DNA of 64,000 nt from Muribaculaceae bacterium (GCA_029055345.1 JAIDDJ010000032.1:62001-126000); one strand, 5' to 3'. Positions 30,470 to 41,160 are shown, counted from the first letter of the stretch. Program-made: numbers and translations. Notes: generated from the sequence alone by a model not told the origin.

Positions 30470-31810
30470 TCAGAAACTGAACTGGGCCATGGCGCCGATG
30501 CGCTGGGCCCAGCGCGTTTCTCCCGAAACGTTCTGCCGCCGCCCCAAATCATATTCGGCTCCGACCTGTATCCGCGGTGTGAGATTCCAGAATACATTCA
30601 CATCTGTGAAAAGTCCGTTTTTATATTCGGTCGGCAATGCGCCTGACCGCGGCATGTAATGACTCATACTTGCACTTGCGCTCACAAAAAGATTCGGACG
30701 GATATTATACTGAAGTCCCACACACCATCCCAATGATGCAGGAGCATAAAGTCTACCGGCAGTTTCCGGATCTGCCACAAGGTCATATTTCCCAATTTGC
30801 AAGTCTCCTCCCAATGAAGCCTCTCCGTGACCATAGGAGATATTCGCATAAGTAGTCCAATCATATGCCGGATGAGCTACCGAACTCAATTGTATGCCCC
30901 ATCCTACCGGATTGTAATTTTTCTGAGCCACCAAATCCCGGTAAGATAGGGTTCTTACTATTCCGGACAGTCTGACGTGCTGTCCGGGAGCCCATTGGTA
31001 TTCTGCAAAGGCTGCAAAATCGGGCAACCAGGACGTCACGACTTTAGTATCTGTGCCGTCCGCTCCTATGGCTGTGGCGGGTGTCTCAGCAGACAATGCG
31101 AATATCCATTTTTCTTTTACCACCGGCATCCATCTCACCAACACGGAAGTAGGTGATATCTTGTTCGACGGGCCCTGCGCATCTACTGTCGGAGGAGTGG
31201 CGGCAGGATCAGAAAATGTAGAAGCTGCATAACCGATAGTCCAGTCATTTACTATAGCGTAGGCTTTCTTCAAATGAAAGTCGCGGCCATTATAACCATT
31301 GAAATTTCCTTCTATATAGAGCTGATACTGGCCGATATGTTTGTAACGACCGATTACTCGGAAAAACAAAGAAGTACCCGCCGGCGTCGTACCGAATGCC
31401 CGGTCATTGGCCGGATCCGGCGTCATGGGTATAAGATAAGGCGCAAAACCCGATGCAGGAATCGCCCCTCCCCAATCATAATATCCTCTCATACGGACAC
31501 AGCCGCCTATACCCATCGCAAGCTTCGCGTCTTTACTCATAAACAGGAAATAAGGCGCATCCGGATCCTGAGAATGTCTGAACTGGTCATAATAAAACGT
31601 AAGTATCAGCCTCCTGACCGAATCAAGATCCTGCTGCATCTTTTCTGATTCCGCCGGTTTTCCGTCAATGTGAATCACCTTTGTGTTTTCGATTACATCC
31701 GATAGATGTTGATCCACAGCACTTCCGGATTGGGCACATATCCGGGAATTGAAGCAATTAAAACAAATCACTGCGATCAAGGCGAGCCCTGCACAAAATT
31801 TCCGTTTCAT
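30470..31810 (-). CDS. DcaP-like outer-membrane porin
   Basis: signal peptide; PYFLFMSKDAKLAMGIGGCVRMRGYYDW; beta-barrel ending in aromatic AQFSF. Confidence 0.75.
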   Translation of the reverse strand: MKRKFCAGLALIAVICFNCFNSRICAQSGSAVDQHLSDVIENTKVIHIDGKPAESEKMQQDLDSVRRLILTFYYDQFRHSQDPDAPYFLFMSKDAKLAMGIGGCVRMRGYYDWGGAIPASGFAPYLIPMTPDPANDRAFGTTPAGTSLFFRVIGRYKHIGQYQLYIEGNFNGYNGRDFHLKKAYAIVNDWTIGYAASTFSDPAATPPTVDAQGPSNKISPTSVLVRWMPVVKEKWIFALSAETPATAIGADGTDTKVVTSWLPDFAAFAEYQWAPGQHVRLSGIVRTLSYRDLVAQKNYNPVGWGIQLSSVAHPAYDWTTYANISYGHGEASLGGDLQIGKYDLVADPETAGRLYAPASLGWCVGLQYNIRPNLFVSASASMSHYMPRSGALPTEYKNGLFTDVNVFWNLTPRIQVGAEYDLGRRQNVSGETRWAQRIGAMAQFSF

Positions 31811-31814
31811 GCTT

Positions 31815-31846
31815 CAAATTTAATAACAAATCCCAATTCCTCCAAA
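31815..31846 (-). promoter_or_regulatory. candidate promoter of DcaP-like gene
   Basis: on - strand TTTG-N20-TAAATTTG ending 4 nt before the annotated ATG. Confidence 0.5.
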
Positions 31847-31870
31847 TAAAGCGCAATGAGAGCCGGGAAT

Positions 31871-31901
31871 TTTGCCAATTGAAAAAAAATTCGTAATTTT
31901 G
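31871..31901 (+). promoter_or_regulatory. candidate purine-operon promoter
   Basis: TTTG (31871-31874)-N19-TAATTTTG (31894-31901). Confidence 0.65.
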
Positions 31902-31907
31902 CACATG

Positions 31908-32106
31908 GAAATGAAAGAAGCGATTTCACGTAGTCATAAATTTCCCATACGCTGCGGCAACAGGTCACATTCGGCCTCAAGTCGGACGCATATTCAGGCG
32001 CACACTCTTATGTAAAGGAGCGTGCGCCTGCGGCGTTTTTTACACTCGCTGTCTTCCTTATGTATTACCTTGTTTAAGACCTCATTATTAATATCTTATT
32101 AGAATT
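31908..32106 (+). promoter_or_regulatory. ~200-nt purE leader with terminator-like hairpin (candidate attenuator/riboswitch or sRNA)
   Basis: stem CAGGCGCACaCTC (31995-32007) / GAGcGTGCGCCTG (32018-32030), then CGGCG and TTTTTT (32036-32041), 65 nt before the purE ATG. Confidence 0.5.
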
Positions 32107-32580
32107 ATGAATATGAAAGTTGGAGTTGTGATGGGCTCTGCAAGCGACCTCGAAGTGATGAAAGGCACCTTCGAAGTCCTTGATCAGTTTGGAATTGAAT
32201 ATGAGAAAAAAGTGCTGAGCGCTCATCGCACCCCGGCCGCCCTCGAAGCCTGGGTAAAAGATGGTCGGGAACGCGGCATCGCAGCCTTTATCGCCGCTGC
32301 GGGAGGCGCTGCCCATCTTGCCGGTGTGGTGGCTGCACTGACCACGCTCCCCGTAATTGGAGTGCCGATAATGTCGAAGGCTCTACGGGGACTTGACTCG
32401 CTTCTGGCTATGGTCCAGATGCCTTCCGGAATTCCCGTGGCCACTGTCGCTATCGACGGAAGTAAAAACGCGGCTCTTCTCGCCATTGAAATTATGGCCG
32501 TAACTGACCGTAATTTACAAGAAAAACTCCGTGCGTTCCGCGATGAGCAGGCGCGTAAAATACTTGACACTGAGATATGA
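32107..32580 (+). CDS. purE: N5-carboxyaminoimidazole ribonucleotide mutase (class I-like PurE)
   Basis: VGVVMGSASDLEVM; SAHRTP; AAAGGAAHLAGVVAALTTLPVIGVP; VQMPSGIPVATVAI. Confidence 0.96.
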   Translation: MNMKVGVVMGSASDLEVMKGTFEVLDQFGIEYEKKVLSAHRTPAALEAWVKDGRERGIAAFIAAAGGAAHLAGVVAALTTLPVIGVPIMSKALRGLDSLLAMVQMPSGIPVATVAIDGSKNAALLAIEIMAVTDRNLQEKLRAFRDEQARKILDTEI

Positions 32581-35500
32581 CATCCAAAAGAATTTTCGCC
32601 GAGAAACGCCCCGAATTCAGGGTGGAGGCAGAAAGCCTCAGGCGTGAGCTTAACTCCGCACTCGGCCTCGATATAACTTCTCTCCGTCTGGTTTGCGTTT
32701 ACGACCTGTTCGGATTTTCCGACGAACTTCTCGATAAAACCCGTTATGGAGTTTTCGGAGAGACCGTGACCGACACCGTAACCGACACTCTTGACTACGC
32801 CGGCCACCCGTATCTGGCCATTGAAGCTCTACCCGGTCAATTCGACCAGCGCGCCTCCGCGGCCCGAGAGTGTGTTCGGCTCGTTGACCCGGAAGCCGAT
32901 GTCGAGATTCTTTCTGCGAAACTGTATGTTTTTGATGATAGCGTGACTCCGGAGCAAATGGAACGTATTGCCCGCTATCTCATCAATGCTGTGGAGTCGA
33001 GAGAAAAAAACATGGATATCCTCGCTTTGCCCGAAAGAGCCCATGCCCTTCCTGTGGAAACACTTGCCGGGTTTCGCGATATAACTGCTCTTGACGCTCC
33101 TGAATTTGTGAAAAACATGGGCCTGGCGATGAATGCCGATGACTTAATGGAAGTGGTCAGATATTTTACCGCCGAGGGCAGGGACCCCAATGAGACGGAA
33201 CTCCGCATACTTGATACATATTGGAGCGACCATTGCCGACACACCACGTTCACTTCACGAATCACGGATATTGATGTGGAGGAATCCTTCATTGCCCCCG
33301 ACATTCGCGAGACCCTTGGCCTTTGGAATAAGATGCGTGCCGAATTAGGACGCGGTGAAAAGCCTTTGTGCCTTATGGATCTCGCCACTATCGGCGCCCG
33401 ATGGCTTCGCGCCAACGGAAAACTCGATGACCTCGAGCAAAGTGAGGAGAACAATGCATGCAGTATTTATGTAGATGTAGATGTGGATGGAAAGCCTGAA
33501 AAATGGCTGCTTCAATTCAAGAATGAGACTCATAATCATCCTACTGAAATCGAGCCTTTCGGAGGCGCATCCACATGTCTGGGAGGAGCCATCCGCGACC
33601 CGCTGAGCGGGCGCAGCTATGTATACCAGGCAATGCGCGTGACCGGTGCCGGTGATATATATAAACCTGTCAGCGAAACATTACCCGGGAAACTGCCACA
33701 GCGAGTTATTTCGCGTGGAGCGGCCCAAGGTTATTCTTCGTATGGAAACCAGATAGGTCTGGCTACAACCCATGTACGGGAGATTTATCATCCCGGATAC
33801 GTAGCAAAACGCCTTGAAGTCGGCGCCGTGGCCGGTGCTGTCCGCGCTGCTGATGTCCGCCGTGAGCGACCCGTTCCCGGAGACGTAGTCCTTATGTTCG
33901 GAGGTCGAACAGGACGCGATGGTATCGGCGGAGCAACCGGATCGTCGAAGGAACATACCGAAACATCGCTCGAAATGTGCGGCTCGGAGGTCCAGAAAGG
34001 TAACGCCCCCGAGGAAAGGAAACTTTCCCGCCTTTTCCGACGCCCGGAAGTAACCCGCTTGATTAAAAAATCCAACGATTTTGGAGCCGGAGGTGTCAGC
34101 GTCGCTATTGGAGAACTGACTGACGGCCTTGACATATATCTTGACCGCGTCACTACCAAATATGACGGTCTGAATGCAACTGAACTCGCAATTTCCGAGA
34201 GTCAGGAACGCATGTCGGCTGTTGTTGAGGCTAAGGATATGACGGAATTCATGAAATACTGCCACGAAGAGAACATCGAAGTGCGCCACGTTGCCGATGT
34301 TACCGATTCGGGCCGCATGCGTCTTTTCCGTAACGGTCAACTTGTCGCTGATCTTAAACGAGAATTCATTGATTCCGCCGGGGCTCCCCATTTCGCAAAG
34401 GTAAGGGTGCAGGCGGTTGAAGAGAAAAATCCTTTTGAACGTGAAATCTCCGGTGAAAGCTTCGACGAAAAGTTCATCAATAATCTGCTTGATCCGAATG
34501 TCACATCCCAGCGTGGACTTATCGAGATGTTCGACTCTACAATAGGCGCATCAACGGTGCTGATGCCGTTTGGAGGGGCTACGAACGGAACCGAGACTCA
34601 GGTCAGCGTTCAGAAATTCCCTGTTGGCCCGCACTTCACCAACACCGCGAGCATGATGGCTTGGGGTTTCAATCCTTTCATCTCAAGCTGGAGCCCTTAT
34701 CACGGAGCGGCATATGCGGTTGTAGACGCGATAGCAAAATCAGTGGCGGCCGGCGCCGATTTTAACCGCCTCCGTTTCTCTTATCAGGAATACTTCGAAC
34801 GTATGAGTTCGGACAAGGCATGGGGTAAACCCATGGCGGCTCTCCTCGGCACTCTTAGAATGCAGAAAGAATTCGGTCTGGGCTCGATCGGCGGTAAGGA
34901 CTCCATGAGCGGCACATTCGGAGAATATAATGTTCCTCCGACATTGATAGCCTTCAGCGCAGGTCCGGTTGACGCACGCGACGTAATCAGCCCCGAATTC
35001 AAGACTGCCGGCCATGGTCTGTTCATGATTCACCATACTCCTCTGCCCACACATATGCCGGATAGCGCCTCGCTGATGGATTCCTACAATGCCCTCCACC
35101 GGGAAATTAAGGATGGGAACGTGGTCAGCGCTTATGCCATTGGTTTGGGAGGCCTGGCGGAAGCCCTCGTGAAAATGTCGCTCGGCAACCTCATCGGCGC
35201 AGATGTGTCTTATGATGAGAAGAAAATTTTTGACTCCGCATATGGCTCCATAATAATTGAAGCCAAGACTCCGGTGGAAATCCCGGGCGCAGAGTTCATA
35301 GGCTCAACAGTCTCTGAGCCCAAAATCATGATAAATCATCATTCTTTCCCGATTGAATTGCTTGCGGATAAAGTTCGCGAACGCTTCATAGAGATTTATC
35401 CGGACGCAACCGCTATTACAGGAGAAGTTCCGGATGCCGACTGCACGCGGAAGGCTCCCGTATATCCGGGCGAGCCGGTGGAGACGCCGGTCGTATACTT

Positions 35501-36284
35501 ACCGGTATTCCCGGGGACCAACTGTGATTACGATATGGAGGCGGCCTTCACGGCTGCCGGTGCCGAAGTGCGTATGAGCGTGCTCCGGAATCTTTCAGCT
35601 GTTGACATCAACGACTCTTGCCGAGAAATGGCAGATAATATCGATGCCTGTCATATCTTCGCCATCAGTGGAGGATTTTCCGCAGCGGATGAACCAGACG
35701 GTTCGGGAAAATTCATTGCCACCGTACTGCTCAACGCCGATGTGCGTGCAGCTATTGAACGACTACAGGCTCGTGGCGGCTTGATTCTCGGTATATGCAA
35801 TGGTTTCCAAGCACTTGTGAAGTCTGGTCTGCTGCCATTCGGTAAAATCGGCGAAGTCACCCCCGATTCCCCGACTCTTTTCCGCAACGATATCAACCGC
35901 CACATATCGCAGATAGCCGTCACCCGCGTAGGCACCACTGCCTCCCCGTGGCTTGACTCTTTCCAAGTCGGCGAACTCCATTCGATCGCCATGTCTCATG
36001 GCGAAGGAAAGTTTGTGGCTGATGCCGATATGGCGGCTCGGTTAATGGAGAATGGTCAGATCGCATTCCAATATGCCGACCCCGTCTCAGGACATGCCAC
36101 TATGGATTCTCCTGCCAATCCCAACGGTTCAACTCTGGCTATTGAAGGCATCATTTCTCCCGATGGCCTTATACTCGGCAAAATGGGACATTCCGAACGC
36201 TTCCGCGAAGGCCTGCTCAAAAATGTGGCCGGGAATAAGCAACAGGATATTTTCGGAAATGCTGTCAGATACTTCCGCAAATAA
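32577..36284 (+). CDS. purL: phosphoribosylformylglycinamidine synthase (large single-chain type)
   Basis: 1235 aa; KNETHNHPTEIEPFGGASTCLGGAIRD; C-terminal glutaminase VYLPVFPGTNCDYDMEAAF, GICNGFQAL. Confidence 0.97.
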   Translation: MTSKRIFAEKRPEFRVEAESLRRELNSALGLDITSLRLVCVYDLFGFSDELLDKTRYGVFGETVTDTVTDTLDYAGHPYLAIEALPGQFDQRASAARECVRLVDPEADVEILSAKLYVFDDSVTPEQMERIARYLINAVESREKNMDILALPERAHALPVETLAGFRDITALDAPEFVKNMGLAMNADDLMEVVRYFTAEGRDPNETELRILDTYWSDHCRHTTFTSRITDIDVEESFIAPDIRETLGLWNKMRAELGRGEKPLCLMDLATIGARWLRANGKLDDLEQSEENNACSIYVDVDVDGKPEKWLLQFKNETHNHPTEIEPFGGASTCLGGAIRDPLSGRSYVYQAMRVTGAGDIYKPVSETLPGKLPQRVISRGAAQGYSSYGNQIGLATTHVREIYHPGYVAKRLEVGAVAGAVRAADVRRERPVPGDVVLMFGGRTGRDGIGGATGSSKEHTETSLEMCGSEVQKGNAPEERKLSRLFRRPEVTRLIKKSNDFGAGGVSVAIGELTDGLDIYLDRVTTKYDGLNATELAISESQERMSAVVEAKDMTEFMKYCHEENIEVRHVADVTDSGRMRLFRNGQLVADLKREFIDSAGAPHFAKVRVQAVEEKNPFEREISGESFDEKFINNLLDPNVTSQRGLIEMFDSTIGASTVLMPFGGATNGTETQVSVQKFPVGPHFTNTASMMAWGFNPFISSWSPYHGAAYAVVDAIAKSVAAGADFNRLRFSYQEYFERMSSDKAWGKPMAALLGTLRMQKEFGLGSIGGKDSMSGTFGEYNVPPTLIAFSAGPVDARDVISPEFKTAGHGLFMIHHTPLPTHMPDSASLMDSYNALHREIKDGNVVSAYAIGLGGLAEALVKMSLGNLIGADVSYDEKKIFDSAYGSIIIEAKTPVEIPGAEFIGSTVSEPKIMINHHSFPIELLADKVRERFIEIYPDATAITGEVPDADCTRKAPVYPGEPVETPVVYLPVFPGTNCDYDMEAAFTAAGAEVRMSVLRNLSAVDINDSCREMADNIDACHIFAISGGFSAADEPDGSGKFIATVLLNADVRAAIERLQARGGLILGICNGFQALVKSGLLPFGKIGEVTPDSPTLFRNDINRHISQIAVTRVGTTASPWLDSFQVGELHSIAMSHGEGKFVADADMAARLMENGQIAFQYADPVSGHATMDSPANPNGSTLAIEGIISPDGLILGKMGHSERFREGLLKNVAGNKQQDIFGNAVRYFRK

Positions 36285-36389
36285 TTCATCTTCGCCTTCA
36301 TTGAATGTTGAACGTGAGTTATTCAACGAGAAGAAAATATATAAATTGCGAATTTTTAATTGCTTAGAAAAAATTAACGTCATAAAGCA

Positions 36390-37415
36390 ATGGCAAAAAG
36401 TTATGAGGCTTCCGGGGTGAACCTTGAAGCAGGATATGAAGTAGTAAGCCGCATTAAAAAGCATGTGACATCGACAAAACGCCCCGGTTGCATGGGAGGC
36501 ATAGGAGCCTTCGGCGGTATGTTTGACCTTGGCTCCCTTGGTTATCGTCACCCGATATTGGTGAGCGGGACCGATGGTGTGGGCACCAAGCTCAAGATTG
36601 CATTCGAGCTTGACAAGCACGATACTATCGGTATCGATGCAGTTGCAATGTGCGTCAACGATGTTCTGGCACAAGGCGCCGAACCGCTCCTCTTCCTCGA
36701 CTATGTGGCCGTCGGCCATAACCGTCCGGAAATAGTGGAAGCGATAGTATCGGGCGTGGCCGAAGGCTGCCGCCAGGCAGGCTGCGCCCTTGTCGGTGGC
36801 GAAACCGCCGAGATGCCAGGCATGTATGCTCCCGAGGATTATGACATCGCCGGATTTACGGTCGGCGCAGTGGAAAGGGATAATCTTATCGATGGCTCGA
36901 AGGTTGCGGCCGGAGATGTTCTTATAGGGTTGCCCTCTACCGGTGTCCATTCCAACGGCTTCTCGCTCGTCAGGAAAATTGTGAAGGATGCAGGACTTGA
37001 CCTCAATAAGAAATATCCGGAGACCGGAGACTCTACTCTCGGAGAGATGCTGCTTACTCCGACCAAGATATATGTCCGCCCCGTACTCGAACTTATGAAG
37101 AAAGTGGATGTCCATGGTGTGGCACACATTACCGGAGGCGGTTTCGATGAAAACATACCGCGCATTCTGGGTGAAGGTTTGGGAGTCGAGATCAAAGATG
37201 GCTCATGGAAGATTCTTCCCGTGTTTGAACTCCTTCGCAAATATGGTAATCTGCCACGCCGCGAAATGTTCAATATCTTCAACATGGGTATCGGCATGGT
37301 TATAGCCGTGGCTCCTGAGAACGCCGCAGCGACTATCGAGTCTCTGCGTGGATCCGGAATTGAGGCTGTAGAGATTGGAAAAGTAGTTAATGGTGACGGT
37401 GTGAAATTAATCTGA
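36390..37415 (+). CDS. purM: phosphoribosylformylglycinamidine cyclo-ligase
   Basis: [59 protein letters not shown]. Confidence 0.97.
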   Translation: MAKSYEASGVNLEAGYEVVSRIKKHVTSTKRPGCMGGIGAFGGMFDLGSLGYRHPILVSGTDGVGTKLKIAFELDKHDTIGIDAVAMCVNDVLAQGAEPLLFLDYVAVGHNRPEIVEAIVSGVAEGCRQAGCALVGGETAEMPGMYAPEDYDIAGFTVGAVERDNLIDGSKVAAGDVLIGLPSTGVHSNGFSLVRKIVKDAGLDLNKKYPETGDSTLGEMLLTPTKIYVRPVLELMKKVDVHGVAHITGGGFDENIPRILGEGLGVEIKDGSWKILPVFELLRKYGNLPRREMFNIFNMGIGMVIAVAPENAAATIESLRGSGIEAVEIGKVVNGDGVKLI

Positions 37416-37457
37416 CCGTGAGCCACCAAATAATAAAAGTAGAATCAAATCCATATA

Positions 37458-38987
37458 ATGAAGGCATTAATAAGCGTAAGCGATAAAAACGGCGTGGTGG
37501 AATTCGCCAAAGCATTGAAAGAATTAGGGTGGGAAATCATCGCTACCGGTGGCACGAAAAAACTCCTGATAGAGAGTGGCCTTGAAGTGACCGGTATCAG
37601 TGAAATCACAGGATTCCCTGAAATATGCGGGGGACGTGTCAAGACGTTACACCCCAAAGTTCATGGAGCGCTGCTGGGGCGTCGTGACGTGGAGAGCGAT
37701 ATGGCCCAGCTCGCCGAGAACGGAATCGGACTCATCGACCTCGTTTGTGTCAACCTTTATCCTTTTGAAGCCACTGTGGCAAAACCAGACGTGACACTCG
37801 AGGACGCTATCGAACATATCGATATAGGGGGACCTTCAATGCTCCGGTCTGCGGCTAAAAACTGTAAAAGCGTAACCGTGGTGTGCGAACCTCAGGACTA
37901 TGCTAAAGTCATTGATGAAATTCGCGCTCATGGCAATACCACGGAGCAGACTCGTCTTCGTCTTTCAGCAAAAGCATACACCCACACCGCGCTTTATGAC
38001 AGCCACATCGCCGAATATATGCGTCGGGTTGCAGGGTTGCCGGAGAAATTGTTTCTCGCTTTCGATGAAGTTCAGGCCCTCAGGTACGGGGAGAATCCGC
38101 ACCAGCAGGCAAAATTCTATCGCACCGATAAGGAGTATTCCTATAGCGTCGCTACTGCACGCCAACTTCAGGGAAAAGAGCTCTCCTACAATAATATCCA
38201 GGATGCCAATGCGGCTTTGGAGATTGTCAGCGAATTTGAGGCTCCTTTCTGTGTAGGTCTCAAGCATATGAATCCTTGCGGAGCTGCCGTTGGAGCGGAT
38301 GTGCTCGATGCCTGGACTCGCGCTTATGAAGCCGACAAGGTAAGCATTTACGGCGGTATCGTGGCGTTCAATCGCCCTGTTACAGGTGAGGTTGCGCTGC
38401 AGATGAAGCCTATTTTCCTTGAAATAGTAATGGCTCCGGAATTCACTCCTGAAGCTATGGAAGTGTTTTCGAAGAAAAAGAATCTGCGCGTGCTTGAAGT
38501 TAAAATGGACGTGCGCGGAGAAAAGCGTCCGGCATATGTCGGCGTAACCGGAGGTATGCTCGTGCAGGATGCAGACACTGAATGCGTTGAAATCACGGAA
38601 GCTATGTGTGTCACCGAACGCAAGCCGGATGCTCGCGAACTCGCTGATATGGACTTCGGCTGGAAAATAGTGAAACACGTTAAATCTAATGCCATTGTCG
38701 TGGTCAAGGACGGCGCTACACTCGGAGTCGGTGCCGGACAGATGAATCGTGTGGGCTCGGCCACTATCGCCCTTGAGGAAGCTAAGGCGGCCGGAGCAAC
38801 AGAAGGGCTCGTGCTTTGCTCAGATGGATTCCTGCCTTTTGACGATACTGTGGAGCAGGCTTCACGCTATGGAGTCTCTGCAATTGTGCAGCCGGGCGGA
38901 AGTATCCGCGATGAGGATTCGATTAAGAAAGCAAATGAAAAGGGCATCACGATGCTCTTCACCGGAATGCGTCATTTCAAACACTAA
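37458..38987 (+). CDS. purH: bifunctional AICAR transformylase/IMP cyclohydrolase
   Basis: ALISVSDKNGVVEFAKALKELGWEIIATGGT; GGRVKTLHPKVHGALLGRR; RYGENPHQQAKFY. Confidence 0.97.
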   Translation: MKALISVSDKNGVVEFAKALKELGWEIIATGGTKKLLIESGLEVTGISEITGFPEICGGRVKTLHPKVHGALLGRRDVESDMAQLAENGIGLIDLVCVNLYPFEATVAKPDVTLEDAIEHIDIGGPSMLRSAAKNCKSVTVVCEPQDYAKVIDEIRAHGNTTEQTRLRLSAKAYTHTALYDSHIAEYMRRVAGLPEKLFLAFDEVQALRYGENPHQQAKFYRTDKEYSYSVATARQLQGKELSYNNIQDANAALEIVSEFEAPFCVGLKHMNPCGAAVGADVLDAWTRAYEADKVSIYGGIVAFNRPVTGEVALQMKPIFLEIVMAPEFTPEAMEVFSKKKNLRVLEVKMDVRGEKRPAYVGVTGGMLVQDADTECVEITEAMCVTERKPDARELADMDFGWKIVKHVKSNAIVVVKDGATLGVGAGQMNRVGSATIALEEAKAAGATEGLVLCSDGFLPFDDTVEQASRYGVSAIVQPGGSIRDEDSIKKANEKGITMLFTGMRHFKH

Positions 38988-40234
38988 TGAAGATGTCAAA
39001 GAAAGTTCTTGTAATCGGTGGCGGGGGCCGTTGTCATGCTATGGTCGACAGCCTGTCGCGCTCGCCCCACGTTTCAAAAATATTTTGTGCTCCCGGGAAT
39101 GGAGGAATTTCCGCACAGGCTGAATGCGTGCCTATTCCCGTATCAGACATTGACGGCCTTCTTGAATTTGCTAAATCAGAGGGCATAGATCTGACCATTG
39201 TCGGCCCGGAGGCATCTTTGGCTCTCGGAATCGTGGATACTTTCCGCAAAGCCGGATTGAAGATTTTCGGCCCTACGAAAGCCGCTGCTAAAATCGAAAG
39301 CTCCAAGGAATATGCAAAAGACCTGATGGCGCGCCATGGCGTGCCTACAGCCGCTTACCGCACTTTTGACAATTTCGATGAGGCACTTGCATACGTTAAG
39401 GCAGGTCCCATTCCGGTAGTAATCAAATATGACGGTCTGGCAGCCGGAAAAGGCGTTGTAGTGGCCCTTACACTTAAGGAAGCCGAGGATGCGCTCAAGG
39501 ATATGCTGCTTAACGAAGCGTTCGGCAAAGGACGTGTGGTTATCGAGGAATTCCTTGACGGACCCGAATTTTCTTTCATGTGTCTGGTCAACGGTCGCAA
39601 ACTCTATCCTCTGGCCATCGCGCGCGACCACAAGCGGGCATATAACCATGATATGGGCCCCAATACCGGTGGTATGGGAGCCTTTTCGCCTGTGCCTTTT
39701 GTTACTGAGGAAATAAAGAATCGCGCCCTGGAAACTATCCTGCAGCCCGTGGCGGATGCCATGGTCGATGAAGGAGTGCCCTTCACTGGCGTCCTTTATG
39801 GTGGCCTTATTCTTCATAAAGGCGAACCTAAAGTTATTGAATTCAATGCCCGGTTCGGCGACCCTGAAACGGAAGTGGTGCTTCCACGACTCAAAAGTGA
39901 CCTCTACGAACTCATTGATGCCGCTGTGGAGGGGAAGGAGTTTAACCCCGAATGGCGTCCGGAGACTGTGCTCGGAGTGGTGATGGCTGCAAAGGGATAT
40001 CCCGGCAAATATGAGAAGGGACACGTGATTCATGGTCTCGACAAAGTGTCTAATAAAGTCTATCATATGGGCACTTCCATCCGTGATGGAAAGACACTCA
40101 GTGTCGGAGGTCGCGTGCTGATGGTTCTTGGTGAAGGGAATGACCTTGCCGAGGCTCAGAAATCAGCCTATACTGATGTGATAAAAATCGATTGTGACGG
40201 ACTTTTCAACCGTAACGATATCGGCAACCTTTAA
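38987..40234 (+). CDS. purD: phosphoribosylamine-glycine ligase
   Basis: VIGGGGRCHAMVDSL; GPEASLALGIVD; VIKYDGLAAGKGVVVA; EFNARFGDPETEVVLPRL. Confidence 0.97.
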   Translation: MKMSKKVLVIGGGGRCHAMVDSLSRSPHVSKIFCAPGNGGISAQAECVPIPVSDIDGLLEFAKSEGIDLTIVGPEASLALGIVDTFRKAGLKIFGPTKAAAKIESSKEYAKDLMARHGVPTAAYRTFDNFDEALAYVKAGPIPVVIKYDGLAAGKGVVVALTLKEAEDALKDMLLNEAFGKGRVVIEEFLDGPEFSFMCLVNGRKLYPLAIARDHKRAYNHDMGPNTGGMGAFSPVPFVTEEIKNRALETILQPVADAMVDEGVPFTGVLYGGLILHKGEPKVIEFNARFGDPETEVVLPRLKSDLYELIDAAVEGKEFNPEWRPETVLGVVMAAKGYPGKYEKGHVIHGLDKVSNKVYHMGTSIRDGKTLSVGGRVLMVLGEGNDLAEAQKSAYTDVIKIDCDGLFNRNDIGNL

Positions 40235-40257
40235 AACCGGTGTGAAAACTATTTCTT

Positions 40258-41127
40258 ATGGCAGAAGCAACAATAATCAGTGGCAAAGATCTCGCCCGTA
40301 AAATCAAGGAAGATATTGCGGCTCGCGTTCCGGCTCTCGTGGAAAAATATGGACGCGCCCCTCATCTGGCAGTAATACTCGTAGGAGAGGATCCGGCCAG
40401 TCAGTCATATGTAAAATCCAAAGGCAAGGATGCCGAGCAGGTCGGCTTCAAGAGCACGACCATCCGGCTTCCCGAAGAGACAAGCGAAGAGAAACTTCTC
40501 GATATAATAGCCGGCCTTAACGCTGATGATGATGTAGACGGCATTCTCGTGCAGCTCCCGGTGCCCGCGCATATTGATGAAGACCGCGTGATTGAGGCTA
40601 TTTCTCATGAAAAGGATGTCGATGGCTTCCATCCGGCCAATGTGGCCGCTCTTTGGCAGAAAAGACCTTGCGCGTATCCCTGCACGCCCAAGGGTGTTAT
40701 CAGGATGCTCGATGAGGCCGGCGTGGATATCCAGGGTAAACGCGCCGTGGTGATTGGCCGCAGCAATATTGTCGGTCTTCCCATGGCAAAGATGCTTCTG
40801 GACCGCAATGCAACTGTGACAGTAGCTCATAGCCGCACGAAAAATCTCCCCGAAGTGACACGCGAGGCGGATATTCTTGTGGCCGCTGTAGGGAAGCTGA
40901 GAATGGTGACCGCAGATATGGTCGCCCCAGGTGCTGTCGTGATTGATGTCGGTGTAAACAGAGACCCTGAAACCGGTAAACTCGCCGGCGATGTCGATTA
41001 TGAGCCCGTGAGCCGCATTGCATCAGTGATTACTCCGGTTCCGGGCGGTGTCGGTCCTATGACGCGCGCTTGCCTGATGGAGAACACCCTCGAGTGCTAC
41101 CTTAAGGCTATGGAAAAGCATTCTTAA
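40258..41127 (+). CDS. folD: bifunctional methylenetetrahydrofolate dehydrogenase/cyclohydrolase
   Basis: VGEDPASQSYVKSKGKDAEQVGF; VQLPVPAHIDE; KDVDGFHPANVAAL; TPVPGGVGPMTRACLMENT. Confidence 0.97.
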   Translation: MAEATIISGKDLARKIKEDIAARVPALVEKYGRAPHLAVILVGEDPASQSYVKSKGKDAEQVGFKSTTIRLPEETSEEKLLDIIAGLNADDDVDGILVQLPVPAHIDEDRVIEAISHEKDVDGFHPANVAALWQKRPCAYPCTPKGVIRMLDEAGVDIQGKRAVVIGRSNIVGLPMAKMLLDRNATVTVAHSRTKNLPEVTREADILVAAVGKLRMVTADMVAPGAVVIDVGVNRDPETGKLAGDVDYEPVSRIASVITPVPGGVGPMTRACLMENTLECYLKAMEKHS

Positions 41128-41160
41128 TTAGTTTATATCAGTTACCTTCAAATATTTATT

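Noticed and set aside
30397-30646. Small ORFs on both strands (66 and 73 aa) over repeat copy B and the DcaP-like gene 3' end
   Set aside because: Overlap the real porin gene and the repeat; only the SPIFVNAE tail similarity is notable and is reported under the repeat.
36307-36327. Short hairpin GTTGAA...TTCAAC between purL and purM
   Set aside because: 6-bp stem with no T-run; too weak to call a terminator or regulatory element.
36129-37127. 332-aa ORF antisense to purM
   Set aside because: Shadow ORF opposite a clearly conserved gene; no recognisable domain.
39176-40066. 296-aa ORF antisense to purD
   Set aside because: Shadow ORF; the sense strand is an unambiguous purD.
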